50,667 nucleotides of DNA, taken from NCBI RefSeq assembly GCF_010820565.1, contig NZ_JAAIJQ010000042.1:1-50667 (forward strand). The letters run 5' to 3'. The DNA comes from Thiorhodococcus minor (GTDB lineage: Bacteria > Pseudomonadota > Gammaproteobacteria > Chromatiales > Chromatiaceae). The position numbers were made by a program, and so were the translations under genes. The stretch's first letter is position 1. Each line of letters opens with the position of its first letter. The notes under the pieces are model-generated. The model was given only the letters and a program-made list of their open reading frames with translations. It was not told the origin of the DNA and did no database searches. This document shows, piece by piece, positions 43,440 to 50,667 of the stretch.

Positions 43440-43496
43440 CGCCCGCAAGCAGCCTCCTACGGCGGCGACGCTCGCGTAGGAGCCCGCTTGCGGGCG
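43440..43496. repeat. BIME-like inverted pair of REP units, copy 2
   Basis: Left arm 43440-43461 and right arm 43475-43496 pair at 20 of 22 positions around a 13-base loop. The right arm reads GTAGGAGCCCGCTTGCGGGC. The left half matches copy 1 (32750-32797) at almost every position. It lies between the b561 start and the htpX stop, in a typical REP location. Confidence 0.87.
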
Positions 43497-43526
43497 AGGA
43501 GGGTGCAACTTGCTCGAGGTCGTCGA

Positions 43527-44414
43527 TCAGGTCTCGGCGTGCTCCAGGGCGGCGATACGCTTGTCGAGTGGCGGATGGCTGCGGAAGAGGGCGGCGAAGC
43601 CCTCGCCGATCTTGCCCGAGATGCCGAAGGCGGCGAACTCGCCGGCGGGCAGGTCCTGGGGCTCGTGCACACGCTGAAGCGCGCGCAGGGCATCGGCCAT
43701 TTGATGACGGCTGGTCAGCATGGCACCACCGGCGTCGGCGCGGAATTCGCGATAGCGCGAGAACCACATGACGATCATGGTCGCCAGGACGGAGAGCATG
43801 ATCTCGGCGATGATGGAGGTGACGAAGTAGCCGATCCCATAGCCCTGTTCGTTCTTCAGCACCACGCGGTCGACGACGTGACCGATGATGCGGGCGAGGA
43901 AGACGACGAAGGTGTTGACCACGCCCTGAATGAGCGCAAGCGTCACCATGTCGCCGTTGGCGACATGGCTGATCTCATGGCCGACGACGGCTTCCACCTC
44001 GTCCTTGTTCATGTGCTGCAGCAGCCCGGTGCTGACCGCGACCAGGGCATCGTTGCGGTTCCAGCCGGTCGCGAAGGCGTTGGGGTCCGGTGAGTCGAAG
44101 ATGCCGACCTCAGGCATCTGGATGCCGGCCCGCTCGGATTGGCGTGCGACCAGATCGACCAGCCATTGCTCGAACGGGGTGGACGGGTGCGCGATGATCT
44201 GCACGCCCATCGAGCGCTTCGCCAAGGTCTTCGACAGGAAGAGCGAGATCAGCGAGCCGCTGAAGCCGATGATGGCGGCCATGATCAGCAGCGCGCCCAT
44301 GTCGATGCCGCCGCTCTCCTGGAGGATGCCGTCGATCCCCAGCAAGCGGAAGACGACGCTGATGACGACCAGGATCGCCACATTGGTCGCCAGGAACAAA
44401 AAGATTCGCATCAT
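43527..44414 (-). CDS. htpX: Membrane zinc metalloprotease HtpX
   Basis: A 295-residue M48B protease for quality control of inner-membrane proteins. It has two N-terminal TM helices, the zinc motif VVGHEISHVANGD (HEXXH), two more TM helices and the third ligand region SRYREFRADAGGA. AGGAG lies 10 bases before the ATG at 44414. The gene is divergent from tRNA-Ala. Confidence 0.95.
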   Translation of the reverse strand: MMRIFLFLATNVAILVVISVVFRLLGIDGILQESGGIDMGALLIMAAIIGFSGSLISLFLSKTLAKRSMGVQIIAHPSTPFEQWLVDLVARQSERAGIQMPEVGIFDSPDPNAFATGWNRNDALVAVSTGLLQHMNKDEVEAVVGHEISHVANGDMVTLALIQGVVNTFVVFLARIIGHVVDRVVLKNEQGYGIGYFVTSIIAEIMLSVLATMIVMWFSRYREFRADAGGAMLTSRHQMADALRALQRVHEPQDLPAGEFAAFGISGKIGEGFAALFRSHPPLDKRIAALEHAET

Positions 44415-44555
44415 GGATCAAAAGCTCCTAGTCAACGAGGGGGAATCTCTGTACTATACGCGGCCTTCGCTGAGGGGTACTGGCCCCGACGGTTGCCGCA
44501 AGATATCGGCACAGCATATAGGGACATCGGCAAGCCAACAAAAGCGAAAAAATGC

Positions 44556-44584
44556 TGGACATCGCGGAAATCGGCCTTTAATAT
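44556..44584 (+). promoter_or_regulatory. Sigma-70 promoter of the tRNA-Ala/tRNA-Glu unit
   Basis: TGGACA (44556-44561) and TAATAT (44579-44584) are separated by exactly 17 bases. A GC-rich discriminator GCCGCGTC follows, as is usual for stringently controlled stable-RNA promoters. The mature tRNA-Ala begins 18 bases after the minus-10 element. Confidence 0.7.
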
Positions 44585-44602
44585 GCCGCGTCTCAGCTCA
44601 AC

Positions 44603-44678
44603 GGGGCCATAGCTCAGCTGGGAGAGCGCAACACTGGCAGTGTTGAGGTCGGCGGTTCGATCCCGCCTGGCTCCACCA
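44603..44678 (+). tRNA. tRNA-Ala (anticodon GGC)
   Basis: 76 bases with encoded CCA. The acceptor stem GGGGCCA/TGGCTCC has one G-U pair, the anticodon stem is CAACA/TGTTG around loop CTGGCAG, and the T arm has GGTTCGATCC. Anticodon GGC reads GCC and GCU alanine codons. Confidence 0.96.
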
Positions 44679-44692
44679 ATTTAGAGGAAATC

Positions 44693-44724
44693 CGGCAAGT
44701 TGGTCATGAGCCGGTTTTCTTTTG
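44693..44724 (+). terminator. Possible weak terminator between the two tRNAs
   Basis: CCGGC and GCCGG form a 5-base stem with a 13-base loop, followed by TTTTCTTTT. The stem is short, so it may instead be a processing site between tRNA-Ala and tRNA-Glu. Confidence 0.4.
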
Positions 44725-44736
44725 GGAAGTGTTTCT

Positions 44737-44812
44737 GTCCCCATCGTCTAGTGGCCTAGGACACCGCCCTTTCACGGCGGTAACCGGGGTTCGAACCCCC
44801 GTGGGGACGCCA
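44737..44812 (+). tRNA. tRNA-Glu (anticodon TTC)
   Basis: 76 bases with encoded CCA. The acceptor stem is GTCCCCA/TGGGGAC, the anticodon stem is CCGCC/GGCGG around loop CTTTCAC, and the T arm is GGGGTTCGAACCCC. Anticodon TTC reads glutamate codons. Confidence 0.96.
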
Positions 44813-44821
44813 TCTGAGAAG

Positions 44822-44860
44822 AACGGGCTAGCTGCTGATGCAGCTGGCCCGTTTTCTTTT
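44822..44860 (+). terminator. Rho-independent terminator after tRNA-Glu
   Basis: AACGGGC-T-AGCTGC, loop TGAT, GCAGCT-G-GCCCGTT, then TTCTTTT. The stem has 13 pairs with one mismatch and a T-rich tail. It ends 7 bases before the start of the next gene. Confidence 0.85.
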
Positions 44861-44867
44861 GGGGGGT

Positions 44868-45437
44868 ATGGCGATGACGCGACGCATTCAGGATAAGTTG
44901 GCCGCGATCGTCGACGAGATCGATCGCACTGGACACGCCAACCAGATGCGGCTGACCGCTCTGAAGAAGTGGCTCCAGCAGCCTAAGCGGCTCCAGCGCT
45001 TTGCCCTGTCGCTCGCTGCAAGGGCGGCCAGGGTCGAGGATGTCGCGGACGGCGAGGATCCTTGTCTCTTGGATCTCGCCCGGAATCTGCTCGGCGACTG
45101 GTCGCTCGACGCGCCCGCGCCCGACCGTGTGGCGGCGAAGATCCTTCACGGCCGCCTCAAGGCCTTCCAGGACGAGTACAAGCGGCTTGGATGGGGGCGC
45201 GTCCGAACGATCCAAAGCAAGCGTCTCTTGATCATCGAGATGGGACTCGAGGTCTTTCTCTACGATCCCGCCGGCCCCTCCGAGGGCTATCGGCTCGCGG
45301 TCGCCTTCTGCGAAAACTATGATTCGCGCTACGGAACGGACCTCAACGGCCCGTCGCGTGACCGCGTCCTCGAGCTTCTCGAGATCGTGGATGCGGTCGA
45401 GACCCAAGAGCGATCGGAGCCGTCCCTGGCGGCCTGA
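44868..45437 (+). CDS. Conserved-looking hypothetical protein downstream of tRNA-Glu
   Basis: A 189-residue soluble protein I do not recognise. It begins MAMTRRIQDKLAAIVDEID and is helical and basic in its first half (LTALKKWLQQPKRLQRFAL). The second half looks like mixed alpha/beta with RLLIIEMGLEVFLYD and LAVAFCENYDSRYG. The base composition and codon use match its neighbours, and GGGGGG lies just before the ATG at 44868, so it looks like a real gene. It starts right after a terminator, so it would need read-through or its own promoter. It converges on hypF with a 26-base gap. Confidence 0.7.
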   Translation: MAMTRRIQDKLAAIVDEIDRTGHANQMRLTALKKWLQQPKRLQRFALSLAARAARVEDVADGEDPCLLDLARNLLGDWSLDAPAPDRVAAKILHGRLKAFQDEYKRLGWGRVRTIQSKRLLIIEMGLEVFLYDPAGPSEGYRLAVAFCENYDSRYGTDLNGPSRDRVLELLEIVDAVETQERSEPSLAA

Positions 45438-45469
45438 GGCTGAGGCGGCGGCGGATGCCGCCGTCAGCC
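45438..45469. terminator. Hairpin between the converging unknown gene and hypF
   Basis: GGCTGA-GGCGGC, a 7-base loop, then GCCGCC-G-TCAGCC: 12 pairs around one bulge. It starts directly after the stop of the unknown gene and includes the hypF stop. It lacks a T run but is well placed as a bidirectional transcript end. Confidence 0.45.
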
Positions 45470-47824
45470 TGCCCGAATGGCTCGTGCCGCCGCGATGCAG
45501 GCCTGGCCGAGCGAAAGTCCGCCGTCGTTGGGCGGGACCTGGCGCTGGAGCAGTACCTCGAGCCCCGCGGCGGTGAGCTGGGCCTGAACGGATTCCAGCA
45601 GGATCCGATTCTGGAAGACCCCTCCGGAGAGTGCGATCCTTCCCAGCGCATGCGCTTCGGCAAGCTCGATCGCCAGCGTGGTGAGTGCTCGCGCCAGGCC
45701 CGCATGGAAATGTGCGGCGACCAGCGTCTTCGGCACGCCTCGTTCGAGATCGGCAAGGAGCTGGCTCCAAAGACTGGCAGGATCGATCACCACCCCGGAA
45801 GCCTGCTTGGTTGCCGTGAGCGGGTAGCCCTCCAGGCCGGGGTCCATGGCTTCCGCGGCCAGCGCTTCCAGCTCGATGGCCGCCTGTCCTTCGTAGGTGA
45901 TGCTGTCCCCACCGATTCCGAGCGCCGCCGCAGCTGCGTCGAAGAGGCGGCCGGCGGAGCTCGAGAGCGGGGCGTTGACGCCGCGGGCCATCATCTGCCC
46001 AAGCACCTCCAGCGGGCGATCGCCGAGCCGTCGGAGGCTCTCGATCGACGGATGGCGCTCGTGCAGGACTTCCCATCCGCCCGCCGCCTCCAACTGCGCA
46101 AAGAGATTGCGCCAAGGCTCCAGGATAGCCTTGGTGCCACCCGGCATGGCGACTGGCTTGAGGTGGGCGACGCGCTCGAAGTCCAGGTAGTCACCGATCA
46201 GCAGGTCTCCGCCCCAGATCTTGCCGTCCGGCCCGAAGCCGAGCCCGTCCAGGATGATCCCGAGGACCGGCCCCGCATCCATGGCCCAGCCGTTGTCCGC
46301 CAAGGTCGAGGCCAGGTGGGCGTGATGATGCTGGACGCTCTCGAGCGGCAGGCCGTTGCGTGCCGCGCGCTCGCGACCCAGCAAGGTCGAGCGATAGTCC
46401 GGATGCAGGTCGACGGCGATGCGCTCCGGGGCCTGCTGAAAGAGCTCGAGATAGAGATCCAGCGTGACCTCCAGCTCGCGCGCGGTGCGGGCGTTTTCGA
46501 GGTCGCCGAGATGCTGGGACAGCATGGCCTGACCATCGCTCAGCAGGCAAAAGGCGCTCTTCAGCTCGCCGCCCAGGGCGAGGATCGGGGGGCTGTGCTC
46601 GAAGCCAGGTGGCAGAAGAATCGGGGCTGGGGCGTAGCCGCGAGCCCTTCGCAGCAGGCGTGGGGCACCCGCCATGCGGCGGACCACGGAATCGTCGACG
46701 CGATTGACGATCTCGCGGTCATGCAGCAGGGTCAGATCGGCGAGCCTGCCCAGACGGTCGGCCGCGTCCGCATTGTCGATGCACTGGGGCTCCTCGCTCA
46801 GATTGCCGCTCGTCATGACGAGTGGCTTGTCCCAATCCTGCAGCAGCAAGTGATGGAGCGGGCTGTAGGGCAGCATGAAGCCGAGCGCGCGCTGACCTGG
46901 GGCGATGTCCGGCGCCAGTGGTGCTGCCTGGCTGGAGCGGGCTTGATCCAGGAGCAGGATGGGGGCGGCCGAGCTCTGCAGCAGTGCGGCCTCGTCTGCG
47001 CCGACGTGGCAATAGGCGCGGATGACGCCGAGATCTCGGGCCATGAGGGCGAAGGGCTTGCCGAACCGCCGCTTGCGGCGGCGCAGCTCGGCGACGCTCG
47101 CCGCATTGGTCGCATCACAGGCGAGATGGAATCCGCCGATGCCCTTGACCGCCAGAATGCGTCCCTCCCGCAGGAGTCTGCTTGCGGTTGCGACGGCATC
47201 TGGGTCGCCAAGGCCGGCAGGGTCGAGTCGTTCGCCCTTGCTGTCGACCAGCCAGACGCTGGGGCCGCAGTCTCCGCAGGCGTTGGGCTGGGCGTGAAAG
47301 CGCCGATCGGCTGGATTTGCGTACTCGGCGGCACAGCGCGGACACATCGGAAAGACGGCCATGCTGGTCTTGGCCCGGTCGTAGGGGATGCCCTTAACGA
47401 TTGTGAGTCGCGGGCCGCAGTGGGTGCAGTTGGTGAAGGGGTAGTGGTAGCGCCGGTTGGCCGGGTCGCGGATCTCGGCCGCGCAGTCGGGGCAGGTCGC
47501 CGCGTCCGGGACGATGCCCGTGTGTACCTCGGAGGCGTCGCTGGCACGGATGATGAAGCTGCCGGTCGATAAGGGGCTGTCGAGCGCGCTGCGCTCGATG
47601 GCGTCGATGCGGGCCAGCGGCGGGCATTCGGCCCGAAGTGCGTCGCAGAAGGCATCCAGTGCGCTAGCGTCTCCACCCGCGGCTGGCTGGGCGCGGATCA
47701 GCACGCCCTCGCCGTCGTTCAGCACCTCGCCGACCAGTGCGTGGGTCTGTGCCAATCGCCAGACGGTCGGGCGAAAACCGACGCCTTGGACCAGTCCGCG
47801 GACGCGAATCAGCTCGGCATGCAT
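45464..47824 (-). CDS. hypF: Carbamoyltransferase HypF, [NiFe] hydrogenase maturation
   Basis: A 786-residue protein that makes the cyanide ligands of the [NiFe] site from carbamoyl phosphate. The acylphosphatase domain (residues 1-90) shows VRGLVQGVGFRPTVW. Two zinc fingers begin at residue 111 (CPDC...CTHCG and CPRC...CGDCG). The YrdC-like domain has GIGGFHLACDA, and the Kae1-like domain has VQHHHAHLAS and GGVFQNRILL. The ATG at 47824 matches the family start; a longer frame to 48007 would run into the Nudix gene region. It diverges from the Nudix-hupR pair. Confidence 0.96.
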   Translation of the reverse strand: MHAELIRVRGLVQGVGFRPTVWRLAQTHALVGEVLNDGEGVLIRAQPAAGGDASALDAFCDALRAECPPLARIDAIERSALDSPLSTGSFIIRASDASEVHTGIVPDAATCPDCAAEIRDPANRRYHYPFTNCTHCGPRLTIVKGIPYDRAKTSMAVFPMCPRCAAEYANPADRRFHAQPNACGDCGPSVWLVDSKGERLDPAGLGDPDAVATASRLLREGRILAVKGIGGFHLACDATNAASVAELRRRKRRFGKPFALMARDLGVIRAYCHVGADEAALLQSSAAPILLLDQARSSQAAPLAPDIAPGQRALGFMLPYSPLHHLLLQDWDKPLVMTSGNLSEEPQCIDNADAADRLGRLADLTLLHDREIVNRVDDSVVRRMAGAPRLLRRARGYAPAPILLPPGFEHSPPILALGGELKSAFCLLSDGQAMLSQHLGDLENARTARELEVTLDLYLELFQQAPERIAVDLHPDYRSTLLGRERAARNGLPLESVQHHHAHLASTLADNGWAMDAGPVLGIILDGLGFGPDGKIWGGDLLIGDYLDFERVAHLKPVAMPGGTKAILEPWRNLFAQLEAAGGWEVLHERHPSIESLRRLGDRPLEVLGQMMARGVNAPLSSSAGRLFDAAAAALGIGGDSITYEGQAAIELEALAAEAMDPGLEGYPLTATKQASGVVIDPASLWSQLLADLERGVPKTLVAAHFHAGLARALTTLAIELAEAHALGRIALSGGVFQNRILLESVQAQLTAAGLEVLLQRQVPPNDGGLSLGQACIAAARAIRAG

Positions 47825-47912
47825 GATGGCGACTTGGGCTCCCGCTGTATGAAAAACGCTGTGAATGCTGTCTACTTGGGCGGATGCTTCCCAAGCGATC
47901 GACAGGGTACAG

Positions 47913-48496
47913 ATGAGATATTGCAGTGACTGCGGGGCTCCCGTCAGTCTCCAGATCCCGCCCGGGGATAATCGCCAGCGCCATGTCTGCGACGCCTGCG
48001 GGACCATCCACTACCAGAATCCCAAGGTCGTCGTCGGCTGCATCCCCGAGTGGGAGGACAAGATTCTGCTCTGTCGGCGCGCGATTCAACCCCGCCACGG
48101 CCTTTGGACCCTTCCGGCCGGCTTCATGGAGCGCGGCGAGACGACCCGCGAGGGCGCCGCGCGCGAGACCCTGGAGGAGGCGAACGCGCGGGTCGAGGTC
48201 GGCCCACTCTACAGCCTCTTCAACCTCCCGCACATCGACCAAGTCTACCTGCTGTTCCGCGCGCGCCTTCTGGACCTGGGGTTCAGTCCGGGCGAGGAGA
48301 GTCTGGAGGTCCGGCTGTTCGAGGAGGACGAGATCCCCCGGGACCTCATTGCCTTCCAGACGGTGCGCGAGACGCTCGATCTCTACTTCGAGGATCGGCG
48401 CCATGAGCGCCAGGGCGTCATGTACTCGGGCGACATCATTCGCGAGCTCGACGGCGAGCAGCCGCAGGTGCGCGTGACCATCCACGAGGACCCAAA

Positions 48497-48500
<4 letters not shown>
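47913..48500 (+). CDS. Nudix hydrolase with N-terminal zinc ribbon
   Basis: A 195-residue protein with a rubredoxin-like zinc ribbon (CSDCG...CDACG) and a Nudix domain whose box runs GFMERGETTREGAARETLEEA. The final Gly of the box is replaced, which departs from the consensus. This zinc-ribbon class includes NAD-capped-RNA/NADH pyrophosphatase NudC-like and ADP-ribose-type enzymes; the substrate is not fixed. The ATG at 47913 starts at the zinc ribbon; an extension to 47865 is unsupported. The stop overlaps the start of the hupR-like gene by ATGA. Confidence 0.9.
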
Positions 48501-49945
<1,445 letters not shown>

Positions 49946-50017
49946 CTGCGAAGCAGGCCGCCGCACTCGGCGGCCAAACCGCGCCTCTAGCTGGCGCTCA
50001 TAAGGGGATCAAGACGC

Positions 50018-50554
50018 ATGGCAATCGAAACGACGACGCTCGGCGGCGGCTGCTTCTGGTGTCTGGAAGCGGCGTTTCAGCAGGTCCGCGGCGTGCAATC
50101 CGTGGTGTCCGGCTATGCCGGCGGTGCGCGGCCGGATCCCACCTATCAGCAAGTCTGTACCGGCGCGACCGGCCACGCCGAGGTGGTGCAGATCAGCTTC
50201 GACAATGCGCAAGTCGATTTCGAGACTCTGCTCGAGGTCTTCTTCACCATCCACGACCCCACGACCCTGAATCGCCAGGGTGCGGACGTCGGGACCCAAT
50301 ACCGCTCGGTGATCTTCCACCACTCGGATGAGCAGCGCCTGACGGCAGAGCAGGTCATGGCCAGGCTGTCAGAGGCAGGCACCTGGTCCGATCCCATCGT
50401 CACCCAGCTCCAGCCGGCGCCGACCTTCTACCCCGCCGAGAGCTATCACCAGGACTACTTCCGTCGCAATCCCGGCCAAGGCTACTGTAGCGTCGTCATC
50501 TCGCCCAAGCTCGCCAAGCTCAGGACCAAGCACGCTGACTTGCTGACATCTTGA
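50018..50554 (+). CDS. msrA: Peptide-methionine (S)-S-oxide reductase MsrA
   Basis: A 178-residue enzyme that repairs oxidised methionine. The catalytic motif GGCFWCLEAAFQ is near the N-terminus, followed by VVSGYAGGARPDPTYQQVCTGATGHAE split over the family's second block and IHDPTTLNRQGADVGTQYRS. FYPAESYHQDYFRRNPGQGYC near the C-terminus contains conserved aromatic residues. The length is normal. AAGGGGATC lies shortly before the ATG. Confidence 0.95.
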   Translation: MAIETTTLGGGCFWCLEAAFQQVRGVQSVVSGYAGGARPDPTYQQVCTGATGHAEVVQISFDNAQVDFETLLEVFFTIHDPTTLNRQGADVGTQYRSVIFHHSDEQRLTAEQVMARLSEAGTWSDPIVTQLQPAPTFYPAESYHQDYFRRNPGQGYCSVVISPKLAKLRTKHADLLTS

Positions 50555-50574
50555 CGTGGCCGAGTCGCCCGCCC

Positions 50575-50667
50575 CCCGCCGCCCGGGGGTTTTTTGGGCC
50601 CCAGGGGGGGGGCGGCCCCAGAGAGGGGCCCACCCCCCCCCCAAGAAAAAAAAAAGAGGGGACCAAG
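50575..50667. other. Low-complexity contig end, probable sequencing artefact
   Basis: The last about 90 bases consist of long C, G, A and T runs (for example ten Cs and eleven As) unlike anything else in the window. This is the usual look of unreliable sequence at the end of an assembled contig. Confidence 0.8.

Noticed and set aside
44461-44510. Sigma-32-like promoter for htpX (CTTGCG and CCCCTC on the minus strand).
   Set aside because: The 19-base spacing is too long for a sigma-32 promoter and the match is partial.
45455-47572. A 705-codon open frame on the plus strand opposite hypF.
   Set aside because: It is the antisense shadow of hypF; no recognisable motifs.

Overview
The window reads as a continuous piece of a GC-rich gammaproteobacterial chromosome. 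The gene set points to the Chromatiales (purple or related sulfur bacteria): DarP (YjgA), LolCD, NarX/NarL with a classical P-box, a periplasmic nitrate reductase operon, HypF beside a HupR/HoxA-type regulator, and the Fe-S oxidoreductase/DUF3501 pair. That placement is inference; no photosynthesis or rRNA gene lies here. The last ~90 bases look like poor-quality contig end.

Region by region. 1-134: tail of a REP-associated (RAYT) transposase. 215-9953: nitrate respiration locus, with narX-narL on the minus strand diverging from a Dnr-type Crp/Fnr gene followed by napDAGHBC. 10187-14760 (minus): a coiled-coil/LysM envelope protein, a stand-alone TrpB2, an exported acetolactate decarboxylase and agmatine deiminase. 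14954-19892: lolC-lolD, a convergent DUF2062 gene, and comEC. 19860-24766 (minus): a cobalamin block consisting of promoter, cobalamin riboswitch, btuB, cobT, cobC and cobS. 25572-28493: recJ, darP, then a RAYT gene broken by an in-frame stop and flanked by hairpins. 28632-32183: polyprenyl-phosphate glycosyltransferase, ArnT-like transferase and PAP2 phosphatase, probably one operon. 33146-37495: ROK sugar kinase, cobalamin-type radical SAM protein and FAD amine oxidase. 37568-42125: ferredoxin-NADP reductase diverging from a periplasmic glutathione peroxidase, then a GlpC-like Fe-S protein, DUF3501 and a HAD phosphatase. 42190-44414 (minus): cytochrome b561-YceI and HtpX. 44603-44860: tRNA-Ala(GGC), tRNA-Glu(TTC) and a terminator, followed by an unknown gene. 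45464-49945: hypF diverging from a Nudix-hupR pair. 50018-50554: msrA.

How the parts connect. NarX/NarL and the Dnr-type regulator very likely control nap: a perfect 7-2-7 palindrome of NarL geometry and an FNR-like box sit in the divergent spacer. The B12 block takes up corrinoid (BtuB) and completes the nucleotide loop (CobT, CobC, CobS) under riboswitch control. The HypF/HupR block serves [NiFe] hydrogenases whose structural genes are outside the window. Several dispersed palindromes, two of them copies of one REP/BIME-like unit, occur together with the two RAYT remnants.

I found no CRISPR array, prophage, intact insertion sequence or clear defence system. The parts least explained by known systems are the periplasmic peroxidase/Fe-S/DUF3501 redox neighbourhood, the exported acetolactate decarboxylase, and the radical SAM/ROK/amine oxidase neighbourhood.
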